Part shown: positions 1 through 13,606 of the stretch, one piece after another
How positions within the stretch are numbered: the first letter of the stretch is position 1
Layout: every line of letters begins with the position of its first letter
NCBI GenBank assembly: GCA_013400975.1
Contig: WBMZ01002697.1
Coordinates: 62,001-126,000, forward strand
Direction of reading: 5' to 3'
Source: Atrichornis clamosus
Taxonomy: Eukaryota > Chordata > Aves > Passeriformes > Menuridae
DNA length: 64,000 nt
The notes under the pieces: model-generated
Databases searched by the model: none
What the model was told of the DNA's origin: nothing
The model's input: the letters and a program-made list of their open reading frames with translations, nothing else
Made by a program: the position numbers and the translations under genes

Positions 1-3000
1 CACAGAGCTGCAGAGCCAAAGTTTTCTGCCAGCTTTCTTACATGGCTGGGGTTTTATGGCAATATCACCCCTAGGTGTGACTGACAATTCATAAAACCCC
101 AGAACTGGAGGTGGAAAAGGCTGTTAGGTCACCAGTTCCATTTCCCTGCCAGGGTGGGATGTGTCACAGGTGTTTCAGAAGTGCTGTGCCAGTGGTGGGT
201 GCCATTAATCACTGGATTTGGGAGCCTGAGGCCAGACCCTGCTGGTTCTGAGCACCACCCCCTCGCAGCAGTGGGGGTCCCAATTGCCCAGTTCTTCCCA
301 AACCTGGGACACCAGGGTTTGAAATGTGATCTCCTGTGATCATCCATGTGATCAAGCGTGTGGATGGGCTGTGTTGTTCACACAGGGCAGAGTTTCTATT
401 GCTGGTGAGATTTAGGCAGCTCACTGAACCCACTCGATGTGATAACTTAATCTGGCCTTGCCTATATTTAAGTCAGGGGGGATTTTCATTTTGCTACAGG
501 GCAGTTCATTCACAGTGAAGTGTGTTCTTTCCCTCCTCAATAGTTTAGTAATGTGCAAATCACTAGGGTCTTTTATTATGATATCTTTTGCAAAGGACTT
601 TTCAAGCTTTTTCATAATGACTATGTAGATATCATAACATTTTTCTTGAACTTGTAGAATTAGGGTTATTAGGCTTTTTTTTTTTAAATAAGAATGAAGT
701 TCTTTTACTACTTTCTCTTAATATATCTGACACAAAGAAAACAGAATTAAAGCAAATAGTTACTCGACTTTTACCACAATATGAAATCCTGTTTGCTCTC
801 TCTGATTGCACATCACCTGTTGACATTAACTAGCAGATATGCCACTTCCATGCCAGGGTTTCATTCTTGGACCGTGAGATCAGTCTGACCCTGTGAAAAT
901 AAATATTAAGGAAAACATGCTCATTCCAGTGCTCAGCTCATAAAGGCCCAGTGCTCAGAACGCTGGGCAGCTGCTGCCACGCCACCGAGGCTCGCTCAGC
1001 TCACAGCTCTCCAAGGTGTGCATTACAGTTGTGTGTTTGCAGGGAACCACCATGGGCCCACTCCTGTCTGGAGTTACATGACTTCACTTCCCCCCAGCGC
1101 TGTATTTGGAATGAGCTCTTTTCTCCACACGAGTATCAGTTCTTTTGCTATTTTTCAGCTGTTTCCCTGTCATGATGACATGGCACTTCTTTGTCTTGTT
1201 TGGTTACAAAGCACGAGACTTGGTTTTTTGGAGTTGTTTCCTCCCCTTTTCAAGCTTTCCCATCCCAGGAATGACCCCACAGTGAGGCCCAGCCTGCTGT
1301 GTGCCTGCTCTTCCTCCACAGAGTCTTTTACAGAAGTTAAATGTGGCACATGCCGTCCTTGCCTGACGTCCAGAAGATGTTGGGACACAAGAAACTCAGG
1401 AATTAATAGGACACTGTCAGTGTTTCCCCTGAGCTGGCACTGCTGGTTATAAGCAAAAACTGGTTCTAGGCGAGGAAAGTAGCTCAGCCTTTGGCTCTGG
1501 GTGGGGACAGTGACAGCCAGGTTAATTCAGCCTTTTTTATCCCCTCTGAACATGTCTGGTTTTAATGGAGCAGTCCCACTGTCCATTGCCCTTTTCTCTT
1601 CCCTCAATCTCCTCAAAGGCGCAGAAAAAGCCAGAAATTTACTGAGTAGAGTTACTTCTCAGAGTACTGAGAAGGTTGGAGGAGTCTGACTGGTTACTGA
1701 GGACTTCTGCCCCCCAGCCATGCAGTGAACAGCACCTCATGAGTTTTAAATTTTATATTCCCGTAGCAGCAAGAGGTCCTGGGCAAGCAGAAACTCTGTA
1801 ACATCTGTATTTCCCCTGATTTGTGCTGTAGGTGTGTGTAGCCACTCCATCCTTGCGTTGAAAGCTTCCCCACAAGTAGACACTCTTTGCTCTCTGATGC
1901 TCTGTGACTGCCCTGTGAACCAGCTCCCTTCAAGATCAGGAACTGAGGAAAAACTATATTAAAACAGGAAAGTGAGTAAATATCTAATATGAAGAAAAAG
2001 GAGAGGGAAATCCTCTTCCCTAGGGTTACATTTAAGGCTGAATAGGGACTTCTGAGTTGAAAGGCAGAGAGAGGAATTATTTTTGTTTCAGGTGGAGCTC
2101 TTTTTGGAGGGAAGTGTTGAAATGAAAGAGCTCTGGGGTTAAGAAAGTTTTTATGCTCAAGTAAGCGGTAGCTGAGAAATTACTTTAAATAATTTCAGTT
2201 AAACTAGTGAGCAGGGAAATTAATTTCCTTTCAAAAAGATGTGGTGGAAAGGCAAAGCCTTGGGTTAGCAGCTCAGACAAAAGGGAAAGGTAAATGCTTT
2301 CCATTAAACTCCTCGTGCCTGTCCTAATTCGAGACAGCTTTGAAATTTACAGTGCAGATGCACTGGTTTGAAGTGCAAGCTCACCTTGCCTGACCTCCCA
2401 CATAACACTGATCTGGGAGTCTGACCCTGTAATTTCTGCATCAGGCGCCTCTCTCCGTTTGAGCTGTAACTTGTCCCTGAGATATCCATCTGCTCCTGGC
2501 TGGAAGGCTGCAAGTAAAGGAAATCCATCACGTCCTCAGGTAGCTGTGTTTAAATCACTAAGATAAGCCTGCACATCTGAGGCTTTCCCTGAAGACAAGA
2601 CAGCAGCAAGAATTTGCTGAGGAGGCCAGAGCTCGTGGGAGGGTGGGAGGCTGCAGATCCAGCCAGTGTTTTCCGAAAGCTGGGAAATGGGGAAAATGCA
2701 GAGCGGTGCTCCAGTTCCAGTGCAATGGAAGTGTAGCATCACTCTGCAGAGAACCTCGTGGGAAATGTGTTCTCCACAAAGTTAAAGGGCTTTGAAAGAC
2801 CAGGGGGCTTCAGCTTAATAATTTTTTGGTTTTCAAAGCTGGCATATTTGGGTGACCAGGCAGCAATGCTATAGACAGAACAAATGAAAAACTCCCTGGG
2901 AAAAGGGAAGGGATGCTACCTGTGAAAATAATTCTATTTGGCTTTGTACTGTCTGATTACAGATCATCTTCTTCTGTCCTAACTGTTCCAAAACCTTGTT

Positions 3001-4523
3001 TTGAAAGTATTTTGCTAATGGATTTAGCATGTGAGAGCCAAATCTGGTGTCTATACCAAAGATGTTGATGAAATTTAAGCCCAGTTAAAAAAGAACAAAG
3101 TTGTCTGGGGTGATATTACATGGAATAAATTTATTTCAAGCTAACAACCTCCAGGTGATGTTACTCTCTAGCAGTGGTAAATGTGAACACAAATTTCAGT
3201 TTTGTTGTTCCTTATATCTATAGAAGTATATTCACAGTTTCTCAAACCTGAACCTGAAGTTTTGTCTGGGCTGACTACAGCAGTACTAGAAAATTTATTT
3301 TCTCTCTTAAGCTGTATAATTTTTACCAAAATTTGAACATAAATGCCAACTTATGAGCCATCCAGTGGCTCATATATCTTTTTTATATCGATATTTTGAT
3401 GTATTTTAACACTTTGACAAGTGTTCTTGTATTTTTTCCCCGTTCTTACCTACTAGACCTTTACTGCAAGTCTCTAGTGTTTTTATATTTTCGCTTCAGT
3501 CCTTTTCCATCTCCCAGTTTCCTTAATACAGGGCTCCTGCTCCCAGTGCCCATCAGCCGAGCTGTAAATCTCAGACAAAATCAGTGTGGGCAGGGAGCTG
3601 GCTGGCACAGCCCGGAGCTGCTCTGTGCATGAAGGATTTGCTGCCTTTCCATCGCTTTTCCCTGAGCAGGGTTTCGGAGAGGTCCCTGTTCATGCAGGGA
3701 AACAAGTCCTGTGTTCCTCAGAAATGACAATAGGATTTCCTCTGAGGTGACAAGTGAGTAAAAATATCCTTTTCAACGCCACCACCCCCTTTGGACGCCT
3801 GATTTCTCTTCATGTTTGAACAGCATTAGCTGGTATATTCCCCATTCCGTTTTTTCATGTCTTTTATTTGTTGTTCCACCAGTGAGATCTGTGGAGTTTA
3901 AAGCAGAAGATTTAAATCCTCCTGCTTTAGAGTCAGGTCAGCTCCACCTTCTCTTACTGTTCTCGCCTGGGTTACCCTTCCCACTGATGGTCCTTTAGTG
4001 TCTTTATCTTCTGCTGGTTTTTTTTTTGCCTTTGGTTATGAACAGCACCTTTCCTTTGCTCCAGCAGGCACCCACACAATGTTTGGTACCCTTGTGTCAC
4101 AGGGTGTCAGAAATGAGGTAACATGAAAATATTTTAGTATGTTCTATATAATTTACGTAAGCTCAACATTTTGTGCAGCGTGTTGTCTCTCCCTGCCCAT
4201 CCAAAATTTTGTTAACAGGGATGCAAAACAACTTTCTTCAGGAAGTAGAATGGGCTGGGTTTGTTTAAGGGCAATTATTTTAAATGCAGCTGACCTGTGC
4301 TTTGTGGGTGAAAGTACATTTTTAAGACTTCTAAATAAGGGGCTGGGACAGTGTATCTTATCATTAAAACATCTATCATGCTTGAGGAAAAAAGTAATAA
4401 AAAAATAAGTAAGATGAAACCTGCTTGGGTACCTGGGTATGAAGACCAAGGTATCCAGGGGGAAAAGATGAACAAGAGAGATTGGAAAATAGAGGGTTAC
4501 TTATTAATCTATCACCTACATCC

Positions 4524-4541
4524 TTTTTTTTTTTTTTTTTT
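4524..4541. repeat. Poly-T homopolymer, 18 bases
   Basis: Uninterrupted T run. On the minus strand it would read as a poly-A tail, but the sequence to its right (the upstream side in minus sense) shows no recognisable retrocopy or SINE, so it is called a simple repeat. Confidence 0.9.
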
Positions 4542-5000
4542 AGTTAAGAGAAATTACACAGGATATTATCTGAGGAGACACAAAATACTAAAATACATAA
4601 GAACTTTACCTTTCAGGTACATAATGCAATTAAGCAAATGTAATTAGTTAGCAGCCTAATTTAAGGAATATGGACTAGACTCATTAGTCTGTGGTAGCTG
4701 CCTTGACCAATTCAGCATAACTGGGAGGATTTTGTCTGCTCAGAGCTGCTCTTCTGAAACTTCTATTATTACCACTACAATACTGGAAATCATAAAAACC
4801 AGGGAATTTAGGACTCCTATGCATAACCCATCAATGTATTAAAAGTCCTCATTCTGAGGTCTCAATGCTGCTTGGAATTAACCCAACTGGAAGCAAAAGA
4901 CATAAAACTTTTGCACAGAGCAGCAGCAATGTGCTCTACAGAGCATTTGGCTACAAAGAGGTTCGCTTCAAGGAATCTATTGTACCAAAAATATAAAGCC

Positions 5001-5018
5001 TTTTTTTTTTTTTTTTTT
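5001..5018. repeat. Poly-T homopolymer, 18 bases
   Basis: A second uninterrupted T run of the same length as the one at 4524. The flanks of the two runs do not match each other, so this is not a duplicated unit. Confidence 0.9.
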
Positions 5019-8000
5019 ATCAGGCAACGAGGGAAAAAAGGTGCAGATTTCTGTCCTGTGGAAACTGTAGAGAATTGCTCAAGGTCAGGAGCACCCTGGT
5101 AGACTTTTACAGTTACCCGTGCTGTTCTCTGTGCAAAACTTTTCTGGGAAAAAAACTTTTTTAAGCTTCACAGTAGAGGTAGAATTTATTGGACGAGCCA
5201 TTAACTGTTTAAAAGTTGGCATCCTCTGCCAAACTGATTGTCTAGCATAGGCACAGAGGTAGCACCAGGTAGCAGCTCTTCCCACCCATTTGTGTCTGAT
5301 GAGGGGGTGGGTTCTCAAGTCCTCATCTGTCTCTCTTCATGCATGAGAAGCAGAGGACCTACCATGCTGTCAGGGCAGAGCATTGGAAATATGAAGTAAA
5401 ATGTTTATTTTCCAAAAGCAATTAGGTGTGAGTGAGGTCCTGTCAGTTCTGGGCACTGCTTCCAAAGGAATTGGCTAGAATTTGGCAAGTGCTGGCCTAC
5501 CCAGTCAATGACGGTATTTAAAAGTAAAAGCTTAGGGTTTGGGAGCATCCAAATAACTCCCAGTGGTTTCTAAACCATGTCTTGAAAAACAACCCAGCTT
5601 TATTTTGCTCCTATAATAAAATTGTACCAGAGTAAAGTAGATTAGCACTGCCCAATATAACCCTCTGACTTCCAGGACACTCTAAAAGTCCTACTTAGTG
5701 ATTAGATCATAATAAGAATTCAGAAGAAAATTGGTGCAGCCTCCATCTACATTAGGCTAGAAGTATTTAGTGTCTGTTTTCCTGTGCCCTGCTTTCATTG
5801 CTTCTTTTATTTTGATTGCTTCACAGGGTATCAGTAATTCTTACGGAAGCAAAATGAAAATAAATCAAAGTTTTTCCAAGTGGTTATAGGAAGTATGGAC
5901 TCACAACCTAGGAAACCTTACCAAATTCATGTCAACTGTACAGCCTGTGACCACAGAAGTGTTTTAGGAAATTCCCTTTCATTTGCCTCCATTTTAGGTA
6001 TCACGAGGTGCTTAATAAGATGCCATGTGTAATGCTGAGGTGACCTGCCTCTGCTTTACAAGAGCAATTAGCTGGAGACAGGCTGGGGTTTGTGCGGTTT
6101 TCTGCTGGGACGCTGAGGAGATGCAGGTGGGAGAGCAGCCCGTGCCAACCATTACAGCAGAGCTCCTGCAAAGTCAGGTCGAGGTGAAAAATGTGACCAC
6201 ATCCCTGGGTCACTCTGAGGGAAGCCTCGCTGTTCAAAGCCTCCCATTGTACCCACGGCCTCTCTGAGCACCATAAAACACCCTCGGGCTCGGTGTGGGT
6301 GGGCAGTCACAGCGAAGGCAAACAACCAGCACTGCCAGGCCAGGTTTTTTTAAGCAGGAGGCAAGATGCACTTCAAAAGGAAGGACCACAGAGATATGGG
6401 AAACACCTGCAAGCCTTTGCTGCATGGGTCTCTACAGTGGGACCCTACAGGAGCCCAAAGCCCACCTGCAACTCCTCTGCAGAGCTGCTGCAACAACATC
6501 TGCAAGGCAGGAGAAAAGCGCACCTCTTTAGTGGGCCCGTTTCGTTTGTGCAAATGGGCTGGGCACACACCAGTCGCCGTCAGTGCGAGGGGAAGTCACC
6601 TCCCCATCATCAGTGGGGAGCACGAGGTAGAGAAGGAGCCAAAGAGGGTGGCTGTCCCCTCCAGAACAGCCCGGGATGGCACACCTGCACACCTGCACAG
6701 CACTGGCTGCTTACCTGGGGTGCTTTAAGCCCTCTGTCTCAAGATTTACCTGCTAGGAACCCTGCAGGTACAGCTGTGATTCATAGATGTCAGGCTAACA
6801 GCATATTTTTGTCAAACACACCTTGTCTACTTTCATCTGATGTCTTGAAAATATCATTTTGAGTGGGGAGGAGACAAACTTGTTCTATAGGAACATGTAA
6901 CTTTATGTAACAAGTACATAACCATTCCTAGATTAAGGCCAGGAGGGAATATTTGACTTCCGATGTAATCCAGGGCAGACTGCATTATTCCACAAAAGGA
7001 TATGTTTTAGAAAGACATCCACTTTTGTTTAAAAAATTCAAGTGATGGGGAAACCATGCATGAAAAGTTCTTGCAGTGTCTGACTGCTACCGAGTGAAAA
7101 TCATCACCCTTTTTCCACTTTGAATTTATGCAGCTTCAGCTTCCAGTCTTTCAGCCTTAGTATGTCTTTGTTTAATATGTTTTTTTTTTTAAATCCTCCA
7201 GTATCAGATTTTTTTTTGGTACATTTCAGTCTATATTAAGGTCAAATAGTGGCAAGTCACCTTTGGAAGTTTAAATAATCTCGCTTCTAAAGTTATTCAG
7301 AATTTCCTAGAGGTCATGTTATTCTTTCATCTGTTTTTTGGCCTGTCTCCAGTGTTTCAGTAACAGAAGTAGTACATACATTTCTTCCAGATTAGATCTT
7401 TTAATTTCTTATTCCCTCTCCATTTCTTTATAAGACTGCTGCTTGGTTGTAGCATGGCTGACACCTTCCCAGCTGATGAGCTGCCACGAGGAACAGCACG
7501 CTTGGCGAGGCAGGGGAGCTTCTGCTGCAGCCCAGGGCTTCAGGAGAAATTAAAGGAAAACAGCCCCTGCTCCCTGGGTGTCCTGATCCTCCTGAACACG
7601 GCCAAGAGTGCAGTAAATTAGAATAAATAGCATCACACCGAGGGAGCCCTGTGCCCACAAAGGGGGTTCAGTGTTAGGAGAAGGTTTGACTTTATTCATC
7701 TACATCTGTAACAACTTAGGAAAATGCCACGGTTACGTACAATGCTGGTTGTTAATGTCACTGCATCCCTATAAAACCCATCCCAGCAGTGGTCTGAAGT
7801 CATGGCAGGAATACAGCTTGGAGCTGTGGAAGTCTCAGACCACAGAGTGTGTTGGTTTTGTCAGAAGGCTTTCCCTGGACTCCGGCTGCAGATCCAGCAT
7901 GAATTTACGTCATATTTTACCAGGCTCCTCTCGCCCCCTGATGTGAGCAAACTGGAGGCTATGTAGCCATGACTGGTGTGGGAGTAATTCTAAGGGAAAA

Positions 8001-8240
8001 AACAACTGCAGAGGCACTGGGATAGGTGTGGAATTGGGGTGTATTTGCCTACTAACACACTGTGTAGTCACATACCCCAGCAACAAAAATTTATGGGATA
8101 TACAAAAATACATCACTGCCCTGAGCTGGCTGAAGCTGATCTGCATCTTTATAGGCTGAAACAAACACCTGGGGGAAAGAGTCTTGTTGGATGAGACCCA
8201 GCTTGGGGCTCCTGTCAAAAACTTCCTGCACAGATTTCAC

Positions 8241-8505
8241 CACCACAGAGTTGTTTAGGTTAGAAAAGATCTCTAAGACCACAGAGTCCAACCGTTCCCC
8301 CAGCAGTGCCGGGGCCACCACAGATGTGCCCAAGTCCCACATCTACAGGCTTTTAATTCCCCCCAGGGATGGTGACTCCACCACTGCCCTGGACAGTCTG
8401 TGCCAGGGTTGGACAACCCTTCCCATGCAGACATTTTTCCAAATATCCAGTCTAAATCTCCCCTGGCACAGTCAAGGGACATCTTGATCTGTTTCCTCTA
8501 TCTAC
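8241..8505 (-). mobile_element. CR1 LINE 3' fragment, reverse strand
   Basis: CR1 is a non-LTR retrotransposon of birds and other sauropsids, usually found as a 5'-truncated 3' end. Read on the plus strand this copy shows the antisense hallmarks in order: 'gttgtttaggttagaaaaga', 'gagtccaacc', then 'gccggggccaccacaga', a dozen bases later 'cccacatctacaggctttt', 'cagggatggtgactccacca', 'ggttggacaacccttc', and finally 'ccagtctaaatctcccctgg'. The order and spacing match the CR1 end read backwards. Only the last 265 bases or so are present, with no reverse transcriptase. It belongs to a different CR1 subfamily from the copies at 13.4, 54.6 and 58.5 kb. Open frames across it are shadows of the repeat. 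Confidence 0.9.
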
Positions 8506-9684
8506 CTCCACTCAGATCTATTTACTTTGATCTTTAAATAACCCATTGCTACTCTTTAGGGGGCTTTCTCAGTCCTGTAGAAGCAGAAGGTAAATGGGGT
8601 TCTGGCTCACATACTGTGAGTGAGACTTTTCAGCGTTCTCTGTATAAGATCTTTTCAGAGAGCATGACCCAGAAAATATAATCCTATACCTTTATTGAGC
8701 TCTCAGTGACAATCAGGAGCAAACCCATCCTTCCAGTGCTGAACTGGATAAAATGGATTGAAAAATAATGAATAGGTTATCCCAGGATGCAATTTTTACA
8801 AGTTTGTTTTTCACAGAAGACCTCTGCACACACATCGTTGAGCTTTTACTGTTTTGCCTCTGTTTTCTCAGAAAAAAAAATAATCTCCCAAATATATAAA
8901 ATTTAAAAGTCTAAACAGGTGTACTGAGGCTGAGGAGACATTTACAGACCCTGGGATTTTGATAGGTTTCAAAAATGGATCAAATGTCTAATCATTTGAA
9001 GTTTTCTTTGACTTGAGAAAGTGACTTTATGTAGGTCTATACTGAGGTTTCATTGTAAGAAAGAAAAGACAGGGTCTGTGTCTGTCTCCCATTCTGGGAC
9101 ATTGGGTTCAGGACCTTTTGGGATTTGTTCAAGTATTTTCAGTGTCCTACAGGAGTCAGGGAATTTTTCTTCTCAAAGTTCTTCTCTCAGGTGGCCTTCC
9201 CCCTCCTGTTATACTGCAGAAGGAAGAGGTGTGCAGTGCTATGAGTCTGTGTCCTGTAAAATACCACTGAATTCTCAGTCCAAGGACTAATCCCTCAGCT
9301 GGCAGAGGCAAATTAAATATCCCACCAGTAACAGGATATTTATTATTCTTGCTTCTGGGATGACGTGACCATAGGCAATGTTACAGTCGGTGATATACAC
9401 CAAAGGCAGATCAGAAAAGAATAGCAATTCTAAAAGCATAATAAAAAATAAATAAGAATATTTAACAATTCCTTTGTCTCTTTACTCTCTGCAAATTGTT
9501 CTCAGTTGTAGCCAGTGACAAGATAAAGATCTGCTCTGTCAGGGAGGAGAAAACCCTTCAGGGGTCGTGCTCTGGGGAAATCTGCTTTGCTTGAGGAGCA
9601 CTGATGTTGTGTTAACACAGTCCTCAAAGTGTAGTGGCTGCTCGAAGTGCAGCGGACTGAACTTGGTTTAGGAGACTGCAGAAA

Positions 9685-9764
9685 ATGGCAGATTCGTGCT
9701 CATTATGCCACAGAGAAGCAGAGAAGCTATTGAAAATGTTTTCTAAATACTTTTGGTCTGACAG
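9685..9764 (+). other. First-exon-like open segment with strong donor (hypothetical)
   Basis: Seen: an ATG at 9685 in good initiation context (A at -3, G at +4), followed by 26 codons without a stop, ending exactly at a near-consensus donor (ACAG|GTAAGT, GT at 9765). The peptide begins MADSCSLCHREAEKLLK and includes a C-x2-C pair. The frame would leave in phase 2. The 'gactgcag' just before the ATG is a poor acceptor because it lacks a pyrimidine tract, so the segment would have to be a first exon, but no CpG island or clear promoter lies upstream. I do not recognise the peptide. Chance is a fair explanation. Confidence 0.15.
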
Positions 9765-10823
9765 GTAAGTGATTGCTCTTCTTGGATTAATGGGCCATTA
9801 CTACAGGATGTCCCCACAGGCTCAGGATTTGATCCTTCCCTCCTGGCAGGTTGGAGCATGATACAAGCATGCAAGTGCCAAAAGCATCGTTTCCATCCTT
9901 CTCGGTGTCACTCAGTCGAGCGCTGGAATGTCAAACAAACAAAACACGGCCCACTGCAGACAAAAGCCTGTCATGCTGGTACTAGAGTGGGGACCTATGA
10001 AAGGAAAGGTCATTTCTACCTTTTTGCACAGAAACTGATGGTTTTGTTATATTTATCAAATGCGTGAAAGGATCCTGGTTAGTAATGAGAGCTGGAATAC
10101 AAAAAAACCAAAAAACCAGAAGATGACAGCAACGCTGATGTAAAACAGCCAACTAAATTCACAGTGGATTTTGAATCCTGTTGGGGAAGGCTGGTTCTGT
10201 ACCAGCCTCTGTCTGGGCTCCCTGGAAGCCAGGCATGGGGACCACTTGCCTTTTCCCCACCAGCAATTCCTCTCGCCTTGCAAAGAAGACAGGCCAAGAG
10301 CATCCCAGGGTGTGCTGAGCTAATGCCAGCAGTATTTCTCCTTTGTGGATCAAATAGCAGGAATTGGAATGAGCCTTCCCCAAATTCTCTTTCAGGATCT
10401 CCTCCAGGCAAAACTTTGAGGTTTGCATAACTCTGAAAAGTAATCTGACTTGACTTTGGCAATGAAAAGGAGCCTCTTATTTGTGCCAAGAAAAGATATA
10501 TTTCTTTTTAGTAGCATTTTTCATTTCTAATATGTCACTTCTATCTTCCCTTTTTTTTTTTTCCTTTTCCCTCTTGCTGTGACTTTCCCCTCTTTTAAGG
10601 ATATTTTTACATATACTGTTGATACTGTTGCAGGCATGCTGAGACAAGAGTAAGATATGTGCAGTAGTTTATCAAAATGCACGAATTTGGTGTGGTCAAA
10701 AAAAACATTTCAGTCACTGATCTGAATGTGTTGTTGAAAACTGAAGGATGATATGAATAAATGGAAAAATGAATTTTCCTTTGTTTCTTGAAGTACTACC
10801 AGAAGCCTCAATAAGGGCACTCC

Positions 10824-10847
10824 AAAAAAAAAGAAAAAGAAAAAAAG
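10824..10847 (+). repeat. A-rich (AAAAAG-type) simple repeat
   Basis: Run of A broken by single G bases at roughly six-base spacing. Low-complexity sequence. Confidence 0.8.
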
Positions 10848-11151
10848 AATGTCCATTGCAATTAATAGGTAGAAATGTGTTTTTAATACAATATTAGACA
10901 TTGCCAGAATAGAAGTCAAGCAGCTATCATCATTTTTGATCAAGGCTAAGAATTTCTGTGGCACTTTTCAATTTCTCCTATGAGAAAGTTTAGTTTGGAG
11001 CCGACTACAGCCACAGAGATGCCAAGACGTTGTACCTTCAGCCTTCAGAACTTTGTGCTAGCAGTTACCAGAAGGTTTAGTTCAGGACCTACAGGATCCT
11101 TTGGAAAGTTTCTTGTGTCAATTTGTGTCTCAAAAGCGGGTATTTATTTGC

Positions 11152-11167
11152 AAAAAAAAAAAAAAAA
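11152..11167 (+). repeat. Poly-A homopolymer, 16 bases
   Basis: Uninterrupted A run followed by further A-rich sequence. The preceding few hundred bases do not resemble a known retroposon, so it is not called a tail. Confidence 0.85.
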
Positions 11168-13395
11168 GATTTTAAAAAAGGTTTAAAAAAAGATGTGCGT
11201 ATGTCTTCTCAGTGACGAAGTTGTGGCTGCTGCTTACAACAGTTCTCGTGGTGGGTTGTTTTGGAACTCTTGGCTGTAGAAAGCTCTGCAATGATAATCT
11301 CAAGTTCCTGGTGTTCTGGTGTGCCTCAAAATATCACAGATATGCGCTGCTCTAAATGACCAGTCTCCCCTCATTCATGCTTTAATCTTCTTTTGGGAGA
11401 GGACGGAGAGCACAGTCTAGCTGTACATTATGTATTTAAACCCAGAAACGTCAGAGGGGCCGTAGCAGGAGGGGAGCTGCTAAGACAGGCTGGAAGGAGG
11501 TCAGGCTGGATGCCATCCATCACGAAAGTTACAGCCTTAACCATACAGAGGAAAATCACTGAGGCCCTGCCTCGGCCAGGCACTGCTTTCCTTGCACCTT
11601 TGTCAGCTCTGGGGGTGATGGAGTGCAGGTTGTAAGTCCTTGATGTTAAATGTGGTAATGCCCCGTGGAGCTGAAGTTAATAATAAAGAGAGGAACAAGG
11701 GAACGCAGTGTTGAACAAAAGGGGCAGGTCGCTGTGATTTATTGGGAGGGCTGAATTTCTCATTACTATGTAATGGAGACAAAGTTCTTAAAGCCCCAGA
11801 AGTTTTGAGGCTGCCTCTTGCCAGAGAGGAGTGCTTTGCAGGGGGATGGGTAGGCAGAGGATGTCCTGGTCTTACAGTGCACAGCTATTCTGCAGTGAAA
11901 AGCACCTACTCTGTTCCGTGTGCCTCTTCAAGCCTTTGCACTCTAATCCTTCCCATAAATTAAGAGACAGTAATCACCTGCTGCTTCTCCAAGTTTCTTC
12001 TTCCTGCTTGGTGTCATTGTGCTTAATTCATCCTTTGCACCAGGGTTAAGCCTGCCTTGCTTTTTTTAGTGCTGCCCCTATTTAATCTTCTTAATTTATG
12101 TGACGTGCTGATATTTGTTTAGAACTCTAAAATAGATATGAATAGTAAAATGGAGACATCCCTGAAACAAAGAGAACCTCTGTTCCTAGGAACTAGAAAG
12201 AATCTTCTTTCTGTTTGCTCTAAGGAGATCATGACGAGAAATTGTGTAAAGAAATTATTCACTTTGTGTTAGATTGGTTTTTAAAGAGAAAATAGAACTT
12301 GGGAACAGATTTTTGCTGTCTTTTTTTGGTATTGCATAATAAATATGAAGAATAAGACTCCATACAAAGAGATTATATCATCTAGAATGCCTCTGTGCCT
12401 TTAGATTTCTTTTTTTTTATTAAAAAGAGTATGTCTTCAGAAACAAAAGATGCATCATTTATTGACAACACAAGACAAACTCATCCATCAATTCTAACTC
12501 TCCAACCCATTACAACATTGACTGAATTAAAGATATTACTTTAAAAATCTTCTCTATATTTTCCTGCAACCTTAGGATAGGTATCCACAGTATTGCTGGG
12601 AGAAATGGAACCTAAAATGGCAGAAAAACATCCCTCTGCACAGGATCCCCAAAGGATATGAATTAAACTGCCTAAAGCGTGGCTTTTATGCAATCATTAC
12701 ACTGATTTTAGGTTGTTGATCAACTGAGTTTTGCTGGTTAACTTTGTTGATTTCTTTTCTGTCTTCGTAACCCGTAAAATTTTGTCAGCAATATTCCTAC
12801 GTTTTAGACAGGATCTAAATAACATATTTCAGTTGAATGATCTAAATATTTTTTTATGATGTCAAATGTCTTTTTCAACACCAATTTACCAAATCTTGTT
12901 ATGTAAGCTCATTAGACCTTCAACTGGTTTTATATATAATTTTGCACAACTATAGCATCATAACATATAAAGGGAACCTCATTACCCTAAGTAAATTTGT
13001 GTCTTTCAAATACACAGGGTTTCTAAAAGAACTCCCTAAAACTCTGTATTTCTCAAATAACCATTGGTTGGGGGGTTGTTTTAGTGATCATTATTTCTGG
13101 ATACCACCAGGAATTCCAGACTTCTAAGTTCAAGTCCTGTGCAGCAGAAATGGAATTCTTAGAGTTCAGCAAAAAAAGGAGAATCATGAAGTCTTCATAA
13201 ATTATTTAGGTGTTTGGTTGATGGTGATTTAGTCAGTTGATTAAATTTTGTCAAATAGAGAAAAAATAAGCTTCAAGGAGCAATGAGAAAAGTGAAGTAA
13301 ATACCCACAGTTTATATGAGTGGATCCAGTTTAGTTTGGCAGTGTTTTCAGCTCTCTGTACTCCTCTAGTCCAAACTTTGCCTGTGTTTTATGTG

Positions 13396-13606
13396 ACTGA
13401 AATCCTTCCCGGTGAGGGTGGGGAGGCCCTGGCACAGGGTGCCCAGAGAAGCTGTGGCTGCCCCATCCCTGGAAGTGTCCAAGGCCAGGTCGGACGGGGC
13501 TTGGAGCAACCTGGGATAGTGGGAGGTGTCCCTGCCCATGGCAGGGGATGGGGCTGGATGAACTTTAAGGTCCCTTCCAACCCAAACCAGTCTGTGCCTC
13601 TATGCT
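13396..13606 (+). mobile_element. CR1 LINE 3' fragment, forward strand
   Basis: Typical avian CR1 3' end. It starts in 'aaatccttcccggtgagggt', runs through 'ctggcacagggtgcccagag', 'tgtggctgccccatccctgg', 'gtccaaggccaggt', 'gggaggtgtccctgcccatg', and ends with 'aaggtcccttccaaccc' and a decayed tail ('gtctgtgcctctatg'). About 210 bases remain with no coding part. The wording is nearly that of the copy at 54589-54828, so both belong to the same or closely related subfamilies. Open frames on both strands here are derived from the repeat. Confidence 0.95.

Larger units (their letters stand above)
1..8240. other. Unique non-coding sequence, no gene seen
   Basis: No recognisable exon, RNA gene or repeat beyond short homopolymers. 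Open frames of 60-190 codons occur on both strands, but they overlap one another and show no known domain. The longest, 6293-6862 (+), begins at GTG in a locally GC-rich patch (about 6.06-6.75 kb) and has competing open frames on both strands. Two 18-base T runs lie about 460 bases apart at 4524 and 5001. The stretch 4620-4680 is AT-rich with TAATTAG-type homeodomain cores, but nothing more can be said from the sequence alone. Confidence 0.6.
8506..13395. other. Unique non-coding sequence
   Basis: Mostly AT-rich unique sequence. It holds one first-exon-like segment (9685-9764), a T run (10551-10562), an A/G tract (10824-10847) and an A run (11152-11167). The overlapping open frames at 10.08-10.49 kb on both strands have no recognisable domain and are treated as chance. 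Confidence 0.6.

Noticed and set aside
4524..5018. Two long T runs as possible antisense poly-A tails of a SINE or retrocopies
   Set aside because: The flanking sequences do not match each other or a known retroposon, and no target-site duplications were noticed.
6293..6862. 189-codon plus-strand open frame
   Set aside because: Starts at GTG in a GC-rich patch where frames on both strands are open together; no domain recognised.
8091..8487. Overlapping open frames on both strands
   Set aside because: They lie inside or across a CR1 3' end and are repeat-derived.
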